Part shown: piece by piece, positions 7,377-14,939 of the stretch
How positions within the stretch are numbered: the stretch's first letter is position 1
How the letters are laid out: each line of letters starts with the position of its first letter
From: Fimbriimonadaceae bacterium
GTDB taxonomy: Bacteria; Armatimonadota; Fimbriimonadia; Fimbriimonadales; Fimbriimonadaceae
Direction of reading: 5' to 3'
Assembly: GCA_019694835.1 (NCBI GenBank)
Contig: JAIBBE010000064.1
Location: forward strand, 1-25,761
DNA length: 25,761 bases
Notes under the pieces: model-generated
Told to the model about the DNA's origin: nothing
The model's input: the letters and a program-made list of their open reading frames with translations, nothing else
Database searches by the model: none
Translations under genes and position numbers: made by a program

Positions 7377-7973
7377 ATGCGAAACAAGTCACTGTTCACC
7401 CTTACTTTCGTCGCCGCTCTCGTCACGATGAGCCACGCCCAGTACCGACAGGTTTACAATGCGCCTTATGCGGCTCACACGTCGACCGTGCAAAGCTTTG
7501 CTAACCCGATCCCGATGCCTCTTGCGGCAGCTGACGACTTTGTCTTGAAGGATAACTTCGTCGTCAATCACTTCCGATGGTGGGGCACGGTAAGCAGTTT
7601 GGGCCAACTTGCGCGTCCTTACTATCTTGCGATCTATAAGGATGCAGGATGTAAACCCGGCGCAAGAGTTTTTCAAACTTGGGCAATTCCACAAACACAA
7701 TTCGTGGGTGTCGATTGCCAAGGACAGAACGTCTACACGTTCCTGGTGACCCTTGCGTCGCCACTGCCGATCCCAGCTGGCCACTTCTGGTTCCGCGTTG
7801 CCGAACTGGACAATAGCAGCGTGCAGCAGGGTTCGATTGACTTCAAGTGGTCCGGCTACCGTCCGGTGCGAAACTGCCAAGCCGGTCAGCACGGTGGCGT
7901 CGGTTGGCTTGCCCCTCTTCTCGATCCATGCGACAATCTGCCGGTTGATCTTGCCTTCTGCGTCCTCGGCTAA
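7377..7973 (+). CDS. Secreted protein of unknown function
   Basis: The 198-aa protein begins with a clear Sec signal peptide (MRNKSLFTLTFVAALVTMSHA, likely cleaved before Gln22). The mature part is rich in aromatic and beta-forming residues. It includes AADDFVLKDNFVVNHFRWWG (about 51-70), a pattern seen in secreted proteins of Planctomycetes-like and Armatimonadota genomes, and five Cys in its C-terminal two thirds that could form disulfides. No enzyme motif, C-terminal sorting signal or membrane anchor is visible. A strong ribosome binding site precedes it and a hairpin follows the stop at 22 nt. It is probably transcribed alone. Confidence 0.72.
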   Translation: MRNKSLFTLTFVAALVTMSHAQYRQVYNAPYAAHTSTVQSFANPIPMPLAAADDFVLKDNFVVNHFRWWGTVSSLGQLARPYYLAIYKDAGCKPGARVFQTWAIPQTQFVGVDCQGQNVYTFLVTLASPLPIPAGHFWFRVAELDNSSVQQGSIDFKWSGYRPVRNCQAGQHGGVGWLAPLLDPCDNLPVDLAFCVLG

Positions 7974-7995
7974 AGACCGCTAATTGCACCAGATT

Positions 7996-8025
7996 GGGCG
8001 CGCAAACCTGTCAGGTTTCGCGCCC
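7996..8025 (+). terminator. Strong hairpin after the secreted-protein gene
   Basis: The arms GGGCGCGCAAACCTG (7996-8010) and CAGGTTTCGCGCCC (8012-8025) pair over 14 bp with one bulged base and a one-base gap between them (in practice a slightly larger loop). No T-run follows, so termination by this hairpin alone is uncertain. It could instead protect the 3' end of the mRNA or be another small palindromic repeat. Confidence 0.5.
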
Positions 8026-8054
8026 TACGACACCCAAACTCGGTTCTTCTCAGT

Positions 8055-8060
8055 TACGAT
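8055..8060 (+). promoter_or_regulatory. -10 hexamer TACGAT before the candidate structured RNA
   Basis: TACGAT is 6 nt before GGGCGC at 8067, the spacing seen before leaderless genes here, which would start an RNA at the base of its first hairpin. No -35 box is apparent. Confidence 0.3.
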
Positions 8061-8066
8061 ATCAAT

Positions 8067-8217
8067 GGGCGCGGTGAGCGCCAAAAGTGAATGTCTAATC
8101 GAGGATTGGACTCACCATCTTAGATTCCTGCGCGGACTTCAAAGACGTAAGTTCTCGCATTTCGTCCCCCGCGACGGCGGGCGGCAACAAAGCCCCGCTT
8201 CGGTGGGGCTTTCCTTT
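8067..8217 (+). ncRNA. Candidate structured small RNA or 5' leader element
   Basis: About 150 nt without a credible gene but with consistent pairing. Hairpin 1 is GGCGC (8068-8072) with GCGCC (8078-8082). Its 5-nt loop GGTGA (8073-8077) is complementary to TCACC (8112-8116), which would form a pseudoknot. An 8-bp hairpin GTCTAATC / GATTGGAC (8093-8111, one G-U pair) sits between. Further on are CCCGC/GCGGG (8168-8181) and the terminator hairpin. It matches no RNA family I recognise. It could be a free sRNA or an attenuator leader of the nanE-nanK fusion that begins 16 nt after it. Base pairing is read by eye, not calculated. Confidence 0.32.
8189..8217 (+). terminator. Intrinsic terminator before the nanE-nanK fusion
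   Basis: AAAGCCCC (8189-8196) pairs with GGGGCTTT (8205-8212) around the loop GCTTCGGT, followed by CCTTT. The hairpin is strong; the T-tract is short. It lies 21 nt before the next start codon, so it either ends an upstream RNA or acts as an attenuator. Confidence 0.7.
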
Positions 8218-8221
8218 CGGT

Positions 8222-8227
8222 CAAAAT
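8222..8227 (+). promoter_or_regulatory. -10 hexamer CAAAAT for the nanE-nanK fusion
   Basis: CAAAAT is followed by exactly 6 nt and the ATG at 8234, with no ribosome binding site. Coming directly after the terminator, it suggests that the fusion gene has its own leaderless promoter. Confidence 0.42.
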
Positions 8228-8233
8228 GCGGGC

Positions 8234-9631
8234 ATGACGACCGAGAACTTCGTCGCACTCTTGACGAAGTGCCCCCTCATTGCCAGCGTCCAGGCTCCTC
8301 CAGGCGCCCCCTTGGACCATCCCGACACCATCCGTCGCTTTGCTCAGTCGAGCACGCAGGAAGGGGTGGGGGTCCTTCGCGTTCAGGGCGTGTCCGATAT
8401 TGAAGCGTGCCACACCCTCGGCGTTCCTATTGTCGGCTTGATTAAGCGGGACTGTGAAGGTTCGGAAGTCCGAATAACGCCTACCGCGAGAGAAGTCAGC
8501 GAACTGCTGGCCTCTCCCGTGGAGGTAATTGCCCTCGACGCCACGACCCGTCCACGGCCAGGCGGAAATCAGCTGCCGGACCTTATTCGACAGATCCATC
8601 AAGGTGGGCGACTTGCATGGGCGGATTGCGACGGGGTGGAGTCGGCTCAGTTTGCGCTCGAATCGGGTGCTGACCTATTGAGCACGACTCTGTGCGGTTA
8701 CACCTCGAACTCCCAAGCGTCAGAGCCAGACTTGGACGCCCTTCAGCAAATGGTTAATCTTGGCTCGGCTCCGGTGATTGCCGAGGGGCGATTTCAGGAA
8801 GCATGGCAGGTCCGATCTGCGTTGCAAATAGGTGCAGTCGGGGTCGTCATCGGCGGGGCGCTCAACGACCCTCTCAAGCAGACGGCGCGTTTCGTCAAGG
8901 CTGCAACAACACCGAAACGGGTGCTCGGTTTTGACATTGGCGGAACCTGGCTGCGCTGTGGTCGGTTCGAGAATTGGCGTCTCGTCGAGAGCGAGCGCAT
9001 TCCGCTCCCCGCCGATCCGGCAGTGCGTCACAAGTGGATGCGCGACCGTGCGGGCAGCGATGTCGAGCGTATCGGCATCTCGAGCGGCGGCACCATCGAC
9101 CCCCTCAGCCGCACCGTGACTGAAGCCAAGCCGATCATTCCTCACCATGTGGGTATGGTCTTGCGGTTCGGACCAAAGCCGACCTATGCCCTCAATGACG
9201 GTCTTGCGACCGCCTACGGCCACTCCTGTCTCCCGCAGTGCGCCGGTCGGCGAACCGCCACGCTAGCCCTCGGCACTGGGGTCGGATTTGGATTGGTCGA
9301 TCGGGGATCTCCTTGGATGGGACCACACGGCGAATATCCAAGGCTGAATGATGTCGACCTGGGCGGGCGGACGTTCGAAGACTTGCTCGGCGGGGCCAGT
9401 CTTTCACCATCGGGTCAGGAGCCATCTGAGGATGCGAAACGGGATGCCTGTGTCGCAGCCCATCAGGCGGTTGATCTGATTCGCGGCTTGTTCATGCCCG
9501 ATGAAATCATTCTCGCGGGAGCGGTTGGATTAGCAGCTTGGCTTGACTTCGATCTCCCTCGAAGCCCGTTTGGGGCTAACGCCGGACTCTACGGAGCCGC
9601 CGCCCTCGCCATCTGGCCGCCCTTCGACTGA
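8234..9631 (+). CDS. NanE-NanK fusion: ManNAc-6-P epimerase joined to ROK sugar kinase
   Basis: The 465-aa protein combines two steps of sialic acid / amino-sugar breakdown. NanK phosphorylates N-acetylmannosamine and NanE epimerises the product to N-acetylglucosamine 6-phosphate. Residues 1-225 form the NanE TIM barrel, with GLIKRD (Lys71), ALDATTRPRP (Asp102) and IAEGRF (Glu184). Residues 229-465 form a ROK kinase, with the phosphate loop GFDIGGTW (232-239), the catalytic Asp322 in ALNDGLATAYG and LALGTGVGFGLV (344-355). The ROK zinc-binding Cys cluster expected after the GHE-like segment (here GPHGEYPRL) is missing, so substrate handling may differ. It starts 6 nt after CAAAAT and ends 1 nt from the convergent yjbQ. 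Family assignment is firm; the exact sugar is inferred. Confidence 0.85.
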   Translation: MTTENFVALLTKCPLIASVQAPPGAPLDHPDTIRRFAQSSTQEGVGVLRVQGVSDIEACHTLGVPIVGLIKRDCEGSEVRITPTAREVSELLASPVEVIALDATTRPRPGGNQLPDLIRQIHQGGRLAWADCDGVESAQFALESGADLLSTTLCGYTSNSQASEPDLDALQQMVNLGSAPVIAEGRFQEAWQVRSALQIGAVGVVIGGALNDPLKQTARFVKAATTPKRVLGFDIGGTWLRCGRFENWRLVESERIPLPADPAVRHKWMRDRAGSDVERIGISSGGTIDPLSRTVTEAKPIIPHHVGMVLRFGPKPTYALNDGLATAYGHSCLPQCAGRRTATLALGTGVGFGLVDRGSPWMGPHGEYPRLNDVDLGGRTFEDLLGGASLSPSGQEPSEDAKRDACVAAHQAVDLIRGLFMPDEIILAGAVGLAAWLDFDLPRSPFGANAGLYGAAALAIWPPFD

Positions 9632-9632
9632 T

Positions 9633-10043
9633 CTATTCGCCGATGGCTTTGACGACGACCCGCTTCCGACGCCGACCGTCGAACTCAGCGTAAAACACCT
9701 GTTGCCACGGCCCCAGATCTAGACTCCCGCCAGTGATGGGCAGGATGACCTGGTGGTGCATGATCAGGTTTTTGAGATGTGCCTCGCCGTTATCTTCGCC
9801 GGTCTGGTGATGGCGATAGTTCTTGGTCGGCGCGAGCCCTCGAAGCCATTCCTTAATATCTTCGATCAGGCCATCTTCCCAATCGTTCACATAGACGGCC
9901 GATGTGATATGCATGGCTGAGACGAGGCAGAATCCCTCTTGGATTCCGGATCGGCTAACGATATCGGCGACTTCATCGGTAATCCTTACGAACTCCTCGC
10001 GCTGCCTCGTTTCGAACCATAGATATTCAGTGATTGATTTCAT
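9633..10043 (-). CDS. yjbQ: YjbQ / UPF0047 family protein
   Basis: The 136-aa protein is a full-length YjbQ-type protein, a family of trimeric beta-barrel proteins. Some members show weak thiamine-phosphate synthase activity; the physiological role is unsettled. Diagnostic stretches are [12 protein letters not shown] (43-54), [18 protein letters not shown] (with family His residues) and [16 protein letters not shown], then the C-terminal basic [12 protein letters not shown]. The start is 3 nt after the stop of the CBM9-like gene, so the two are in one transcript. Its stop is 1 nt from the stop of the convergent nanE-nanK fusion. Confidence 0.9.
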   Translation of the reverse strand: MKSITEYLWFETRQREEFVRITDEVADIVSRSGIQEGFCLVSAMHITSAVYVNDWEDGLIEDIKEWLRGLAPTKNYRHHQTGEDNGEAHLKNLIMHHQVILPITGGSLDLGPWQQVFYAEFDGRRRKRVVVKAIGE

Positions 10044-10046
10044 AGT

Positions 10047-10982
10047 TTAATCTGGCTTTTTCGTTAGCTTGGAGTCTTCTCGGATCAGGAGACCCGCATG
10101 TTCCGCAGTGAAACCGGAGTCATGGTTGGAGAGCAGGACACGTGGGCCGTTCCAAGCCAGTTCTTCGAGTATCGATGCCCAGCGACCATGTTTGGCATGA
10201 AACTCTTTCTGCTTCCAATAGAGGTCCATCAAAGTCATCCGAGCTTCATGATCGGGATCAAAGGGACACTCGGCATTGGGGTCATCGGCAAAGAGCACAT
10301 ATCCCCACATCTCGGGCCGATGCATGTCGATGGCACCCTGGGGAGACCATACCCAGTTATCTTCTGCCAAACCGTCGACTTTTCGATATCGACCATCAGC
10401 CACTTCCAGTGTCCACTCAACCCGCGAGAAGTTGACTCGCCAGACGTCACCTGGGGCAGGTTTGCAGCCCATACACGACCAAGGTATCGCGAGTTCCACC
10501 GACCAGCCGCTATCGGTTGATTCAGGATTATTCAAAGTGCCGCGCAACGCGACGGCCTTCTGCATTCCCACAGCATTCCACTCATGAACGGCGGGACCAC
10601 CGTCACGATAAGGTTTATCAAGGCGGAGGTCGAAAACCGTGCCGAGTGCATTGATTTCGATTTCAAAATAGTGATGGTTATCACCATCTGGATCAATGAA
10701 TACCTCAAAGTCGTTCTCGTGAAACACGATCATGTCGTGCTGATTATAAGTCGCCCAAAGGTGCGGCTCCTCCATGTCGCAAGCGATATAGAAGCAGGTA
10801 TCATCCCACATCATCTTCGCGCGTGTCCAGTAGCGAGGAGTTAGGAAATCCTCGCCTTGAATATCAATAAAGTCGTCGGTCCAAGCCGCAGATGCCCATT
10901 GCGGATCGCCCAATGCTCCGTCAAGACGAATGGGCTGTTCAGCGCGCAGACAGCAATAGCGTTTGGGGTGCGGCGGTATCAT
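10047..10982 (-). CDS. CBM9-like carbohydrate-binding domain protein
   Basis: The 311-aa protein has a family 9 carbohydrate-binding-like fold over residues 10-230. It opens with the hallmark of this group, IRLDGALGDPQWASAAW, followed by ARAKMMWDDTCFYIACDMEEP, NDFEVFIDPDGDNHHYFEIEI, SVELAIPWSCMG and WRVNFSRVEW. The C-terminal 80 residues (DLYWKQKEFHAKHGRWA and after) are of unknown function. There is no signal peptide, which is odd for a sugar-binding module and suggests a cytoplasmic role or an N-terminus I misjudge. An in-frame GTG lies one codon before the ATG used. It sits 19 nt behind metG and 3 nt before yjbQ, all on one strand. The gap from metG holds TTAACC/GGTTAA arms (10986-11005). 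Confidence 0.78.
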   Translation of the reverse strand: MIPPHPKRYCCLRAEQPIRLDGALGDPQWASAAWTDDFIDIQGEDFLTPRYWTRAKMMWDDTCFYIACDMEEPHLWATYNQHDMIVFHENDFEVFIDPDGDNHHYFEIEINALGTVFDLRLDKPYRDGGPAVHEWNAVGMQKAVALRGTLNNPESTDSGWSVELAIPWSCMGCKPAPGDVWRVNFSRVEWTLEVADGRYRKVDGLAEDNWVWSPQGAIDMHRPEMWGYVLFADDPNAECPFDPDHEARMTLMDLYWKQKEFHAKHGRWASILEELAWNGPRVLLSNHDSGFTAEHAGLLIREDSKLTKKPD

Positions 10983-11001
10983 CACTTAACCCATAACACG
11001 G

Positions 11002-12942
11002 TTAATGCACGCTCGTGCCTTCGGGTGCCTCAGCCTCCGGCTGAAGCAAGATCGCCGCTCCATCTGGACCGTCAGCGGCAAGAATCATCCCTTGGCTCTC
11101 GTGGCCCATCAACTTGGCGGGCTTAAGATTCGCCACCACGATGACCTGCCGCCCCACCAAATCCAGCGGCTCATAGCTCTTGCGAATCCCCGCCAGGATT
11201 TGCCGCTTCTCATCCCCCACCATCACCTGCAGCTTGACCAGCTTCTCCGACCCCTCGACCGCTTCCGCCTCCAGAATCCGAGCGACGCGGAGTTGGACGT
11301 TCATGAACTCCGTGATATCGATCTCGGCAGGCGGGACGAACGGGGTCTTGGCGGGCTTGGGTTTGGGTTCGGCGACTTCTTGTTTTTCCATCTTGTGGGT
11401 CTCGTTGAGCTTGGGGTCGATGCGGGGGAAGATTGGTTCGGGCTGACCCAGCGCGGTACCGGCGGGCAGGCTGGCGTCAGTTCCAATGTCGCTCCAATGT
11501 ACGATCGGGGCGACGCCAAGCTGACGCGCAATCTCTTGGGACGCATTGGGAATGATTGGCTGGACCAAACCCTCGGCCGCTCGCAAACAGAGGAGCATCG
11601 AGCGCATGACCGAGTCGAGGGCGGGGTCGTTGTTCTTGGCCAGAGCCCACGGTGCTTTGGTGTCAATGTACTTGTTGAGGAACCGGACCAGGCTCCAGGC
11701 CGAATCGACGGCGGCGTTAATCTTGAAGATCGTCATCGCCGACTCGAATCCGGCCTTCGCCGACTCAATCGCCGCCCGTGCCTCGTCGTCAAGCTTCCCA
11801 TCCGGAATCTTGCCACCCACGAACTTGTGCGCCATCGACAGGCTGCGGTTCAAGGCGTTGCCAAGGTCGTTGGCGAGGTCGGCGTTATAGTGGCGATCGA
11901 CTTCTTCGCGGGTGTAATTGGTGTCGCCTTCATACGGGAGCAGCACCGCGAGCGAGTAGCGGACAGCGTCGACTGCGATGTCGTGACGACAGCCGGTCTT
12001 GTCCACCATCTCCTGAACGAGCGGAAGCGGCGGGATCACGTTGCCTTTCGACTTGCTCATCTTGTCCTCGCCGAACGTGAACCAGCCGTGGGCGACGACG
12101 TGCTTGGGCAAAGGCAGGTCGGCCGCCATCAGCATCGCCGGCCACAGAGTAGCGTGGAATCGGGTGAAAATCTCCTTGGCCATCAGGTGAACATCGGCGG
12201 GAAACGTGTTCGACCAATCGGGATTATCCGGCCAGCCAGTCGCGGAGAGGTAGTTGATCAGCGCGTCGAACCAGACGTAAACGATCTTGTTCGGATCGCC
12301 CGGCACCGCAATGCCCCAGCCCTGGTTCGCACGAGTCACGCAGATATCGCGCAGGCCCTGCCCGATAAAGCTCAGAACCTCGTTCTTGCGCGACTCGGGG
12401 AGGAGGAAGTCGGAGTTCGCTTGGATGTGAGCGAGCAGGGGTTCGCTGAACGCGGAAAGCCGGAAGAACCAATTCTCCTCTTCTACCCACCGGACTTCAT
12501 TGCCGTCCGGGCTCTTCCCGTCAACAAGGTCGCTTTCCTTGACGAAGGTCTCCGAAGACACGTCATACCAGCCCTCGTACTTGTCCATGTAGATGTGGCC
12601 CTTCTCCTTGAGGATCTCGAAGAAGCGCTGTACCGCACGGACGTGGCGGGGCTCGGTAGTGCGCAGGAAGTCGTCGTAATCGATCCCCATCGAGCGGAAC
12701 ACGTTCTGGAACTCCCCGCTGATCCGGTCGACGAATTCCTGCGGCTTCTCGCCCTTGGCCTCGGCCGCTTCCGCCACCTTGGCCCCATTCTCGTCGGTGC
12801 CGGTGAGGAACATCACGTCCATCCCGCGCATCTTCTGATAACGCGCGGTGATGTCGCACACCACCGTTGTCAGCGTGGTCCCCACGTGGGGCACGCTGTT
12901 TACGTAGTAGCTGGGCGTCGTGATGTAATAGCGTTTGCTCAT
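11002..12942 (-). CDS. metG: Methionyl-tRNA synthetase with C-terminal tRNA-binding domain
   Basis: MetRS charges tRNA-Met with methionine in the cytoplasm. The 646-aa class I enzyme opens with YYITTPSYYVNSVPHVGTT, where the HIGH signature reads HVGT, and has KMSKSKG near residues 294-300. The segment that holds zinc-binding Cys in many bacterial enzymes reads WYDVSSETF, so this is a zinc-free type. The last 105 residues form an EMAPII/Trbp111-like domain (EFMNVQLRVARILEAEAVEG, AGIRKSYEP, VANLKPAKLMGHESQGM). The ATG at 12942 matches family N-termini; a longer reading frame to 13017 adds 25 unconserved residues. TACACT lies 10 nt upstream. The GNAT gene is divergent, 57 nt away. Confidence 0.95.
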   Translation of the reverse strand: MSKRYYITTPSYYVNSVPHVGTTLTTVVCDITARYQKMRGMDVMFLTGTDENGAKVAEAAEAKGEKPQEFVDRISGEFQNVFRSMGIDYDDFLRTTEPRHVRAVQRFFEILKEKGHIYMDKYEGWYDVSSETFVKESDLVDGKSPDGNEVRWVEEENWFFRLSAFSEPLLAHIQANSDFLLPESRKNEVLSFIGQGLRDICVTRANQGWGIAVPGDPNKIVYVWFDALINYLSATGWPDNPDWSNTFPADVHLMAKEIFTRFHATLWPAMLMAADLPLPKHVVAHGWFTFGEDKMSKSKGNVIPPLPLVQEMVDKTGCRHDIAVDAVRYSLAVLLPYEGDTNYTREEVDRHYNADLANDLGNALNRSLSMAHKFVGGKIPDGKLDDEARAAIESAKAGFESAMTIFKINAAVDSAWSLVRFLNKYIDTKAPWALAKNNDPALDSVMRSMLLCLRAAEGLVQPIIPNASQEIARQLGVAPIVHWSDIGTDASLPAGTALGQPEPIFPRIDPKLNETHKMEKQEVAEPKPKPAKTPFVPPAEIDITEFMNVQLRVARILEAEAVEGSEKLVKLQVMVGDEKRQILAGIRKSYEPLDLVGRQVIVVANLKPAKLMGHESQGMILAADGPDGAAILLQPEAEAPEGTSVH

Positions 12943-12952
12943 GCGAGGCCTC

Positions 12953-12958
12953 AGTGTA
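12953..12958 (-). promoter_or_regulatory. -10 hexamer TACACT for metG
   Basis: On the minus strand TACACT ends 10 nt before the metG ATG, which would leave a leader of only a few nucleotides. It is paired back to back with CAGAAT at 12988-12993 for the GNAT gene. Confidence 0.35.
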
Positions 12959-12987
12959 CCGGCTGGGGTCAGCGGCCTCCAGGAAGT

Positions 12988-12993
12988 CAGAAT
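12988..12993 (+). promoter_or_regulatory. -10 hexamer CAGAAT for the GNAT gene
   Basis: CAGAAT is followed by exactly 6 nt and the ATG at 13000. The intervening AGGA could instead act as a weak, very close ribosome binding site. Confidence 0.35.
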
Positions 12994-12999
12994 AGGACG

Positions 13000-13830
13000 A
13001 TGGTGACGATCAGCCATGACGTGGACGCTTTCCTGGCCTTGGCTTCAGAGTTTCTGATGGAGCACGAGGTCGAGAACGCCATGCTGATCAGCGCACCCCA
13101 GATCTACCGCACCGTGGCTCCGCCCTATCCTTGGCTCGCGGTGAGTTTTGATGGCAGCCAGGTCACCGGCGTGGCGATCCGGACGTCGGTTACGCATCGA
13201 CTGCTCTTTTCCGTCGTTTCTGAGCCCGGCCTTCGCGAACTCGTTCGAGCTGCGGAAAAAGCTGGACTCGCAGGTAACGGATTTGTATCTTCGCTCGCTC
13301 AGTTCGAGCTTCTGATGAGCGAGTTCTCGCTTCCCCTTGCTGTGCGCCAACGGCTTGGCCTGTACCAGCTCAGCGCGGTCAAACACCCGATAGGCGTATC
13401 CGGCGCCGCCCGATTGGCTACGGATACAGATCTTGAGTTGCTTACCGACTGGATCATCGCTTTCGGGATTGAGGTGGACGGAAGTGCCCCCGAGCGGGCT
13501 GGAGTTCGCACCTGGATTGAGAGCCGTTTCTCGGCTCAAGGTCTCTTGATTTGGGAGGATTCGGGGGAGGTGGTGTCCGTGGCGAACATCACAGGAAAGA
13601 CACCAAACACGATGCGTATCAACGCGGTGTACACCCCACCCGAGCGACGGGGACGGGGCTATGCGTCGGCCTGCGTTGCCATGGCGAGCCAGCGGGTGCT
13701 CGACTCGGGCCATCGATACGCCACTCTATTCACCGACCTGTCGAATCCAACTTCGAACCACATCTACCAGAGCATCGGCTATGAGTGGGTCGGAGAATTC
13801 GTCCAGACGGCTCCAAAACTGACGCCATGA
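13000..13830 (+). CDS. GNAT-family acetyltransferase
   Basis: The 276-aa protein has a C-terminal GNAT fold that would transfer an acetyl group from acetyl-CoA to an unknown substrate. The acetyl-CoA loop is TPPERRGRGYASACVA (near residues 208-223), followed by ATLFTDLSNPTSNHIYQSIGYEWVG, the usual beta5 and C-terminal helix. The N-terminal half (EFLMEHEVENAMLIS and after) resembles the extra domain seen in two-domain GNAT proteins. The ATG at 13000 fits the conserved start; the frame stays open far upstream, antisense to metG, which is not coding. The stop overlaps the ogg start as ATGA, giving translational coupling with a DNA-repair gene. Confidence 0.84.
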   Translation: MVTISHDVDAFLALASEFLMEHEVENAMLISAPQIYRTVAPPYPWLAVSFDGSQVTGVAIRTSVTHRLLFSVVSEPGLRELVRAAEKAGLAGNGFVSSLAQFELLMSEFSLPLAVRQRLGLYQLSAVKHPIGVSGAARLATDTDLELLTDWIIAFGIEVDGSAPERAGVRTWIESRFSAQGLLIWEDSGEVVSVANITGKTPNTMRINAVYTPPERRGRGYASACVAMASQRVLDSGHRYATLFTDLSNPTSNHIYQSIGYEWVGEFVQTAPKLTP

Positions 13831-14852
13831 CCACGTTTCGCTTCCGTTGCAGGACGCACGAGCTTGACATCGCATCCTGCCTAACAGCGGGTCAAACGTT
13901 CCGCTGGGGTCGAGACGGCGAGTCCTTTTGGTTGTCGGATGGCGCGCTTGTTTATCATTTGCGGCAGGACGAAAGCGGTGTCGACGTGTCGACCACCGGT
14001 TCGCGTGCTGACTTCGACTTCCTCTTCGACCTCGATCGAGACTATCAACAGGTTCGGGAGTCGATCCTTGATGCCGCCCCCGAACTCGCAGACTCGCTGC
14101 GTCCGTTGACCGGGCTCCGGCTGATGCGGCAGTCGTCGCCGGTCGAGGTTCTGTTCGCGTTCCTCTGCACGCAGAACAACCACCTGGCGCGCATCCACCA
14201 GATGGTCGATCGATTGGTATCTCTCCCCCGTGGCGCGGCCGTCCCGCCCGCGCTGGCAGGAATTGCAGAAGAAACGGAAGCTAGTCACGCTCGACTCGAT
14301 ATGCCGCGAGGGCGCATTGGTTCGCGAGAGATTGAAGGTCAGGCGATTGCTTTTGAGGATGGTGCCAGCGCGGGCGGGACGGCCGCGCCACTCTGGGGGG
14401 AGTTTCCCCCTCTTAACATCCTGGCTTCTCAAGCCGAAGGCTTCTTCCGAGATCTCGGATTCGGCTATCGGGCGCGAAGCGTGGTCGGGGCAGCCCAAAT
14501 GGCACTGAGTCTCGGCGGAGAAGCCTGGCTGGAAAGTCTCAGACAAGCAAGCTACGAGAACGCGCACGGTGCACTCACCCAACTCCCCGGAATCGGGCCG
14601 AAGGTGGCCGACTGCGTCTGCCTGTACGGGCTTCACCACATGCGAGCGGTTCCGGTGGACGTGCACATCTGGAACGCAGCCGTCGATCGGTACTTCCCGG
14701 AATGGCGCGAGAAGAGCTTGACGCCGCAGCGTTATCAGGCTATTGCCGGGCTGTTTCGCGACAAGTTTGGCGACCTGGCTGGGCATGCGCAGCAGATGGT
14801 TTTTGTCGACCGACTTCGGCGGCCGCGCAAAGCGAAAGCAAAGCGCGATTAG
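13827..14852 (+). CDS. ogg: 8-oxoguanine DNA glycosylase (OGG1-type) with in-frame palindrome insertion
   Basis: The enzyme removes 8-oxoguanine from DNA and nicks the site with its catalytic lysine. The 341-aa protein resembles human OGG1: AGQTFRW near the start, FLCTQNNHLARIHQMVDRL, LGFGYRARSVVGAA, and the helix-hairpin-helix LPGIGPKVADC followed by AVPVDVHIWN. Lys259 and Asp278 correspond to OGG1 K249 and D268, with the same 19-residue spacing. Residues 132-190 (from SLPRGAAVPPAL to SAGGTAAPLW) have no counterpart in OGG1 and come from a palindromic repeat pair inserted in frame between the QNNH helix and the FPPL segment. Without it the protein would be about 282 aa. The ATG at 13827 overlaps the GNAT stop (ATGA). 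The insertion sits away from the catalytic residues, so activity may survive; that is inference. Confidence 0.9.
   Translation: MTTFRFRCRTHELDIASCLTAGQTFRWGRDGESFWLSDGALVYHLRQDESGVDVSTTGSRADFDFLFDLDRDYQQVRESILDAAPELADSLRPLTGLRLMRQSSPVEVLFAFLCTQNNHLARIHQMVDRLVSLPRGAAVPPALAGIAEETEASHARLDMPRGRIGSREIEGQAIAFEDGASAGGTAAPLWGEFPPLNILASQAEGFFRDLGFGYRARSVVGAAQMALSLGGEAWLESLRQASYENAHGALTQLPGIGPKVADCVCLYGLHHMRAVPVDVHIWNAAVDRYFPEWREKSLTPQRYQAIAGLFRDKFGDLAGHAQQMVFVDRLRRPRKAKAKRD
14225..14400. repeat. Palindromic repeat pair inserted in ogg
   Basis: A perfect 26-bp inverted repeat: TGGCGCGGCCGTCCCGCC and onward at 14231-14256, and its reverse complement at 14365-14390. Outer flanks are also complementary (CTCCCCC on the left, GGGGGGAG on the right). 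The spacer between the 23-bp cores is 114 nt and unlike the dnaE spacers. The left arm is translated RGAAVPPA, as in dnaE; the right arm is read in another frame (SAGGTAAP). No stop codon interrupts the glycosylase frame. Confidence 0.9.
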
Positions 14853-14939
14853 CCCCACGATTTCCCCAGAAAGCGGCACCAGTCGGGCCTGGATTTTCGT
14901 CAGAATCAGGGGGGATTTCCCCGCTTCACTTGCGTTGCT

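Noticed and set aside
8040..8217. tRNA or tmRNA
   Set aside because: No T-loop consensus, no acceptor stem pairing and no CCA context could be found; the hairpins do not form a cloverleaf.
7984..8403. 139-codon open frame spanning the structured region and the start of the nanE-nanK gene
   Set aside because: It lacks a good start and crosses a terminator; its second half overlaps conserved NanE sequence in another frame.
11005..12999. Very long open frame on the plus strand opposite metG, continuous with the GNAT gene
   Set aside because: It is antisense to a well-conserved metG, has no recognisable domain before residue 665, and the GNAT similarity begins only at the ATG at 13000.
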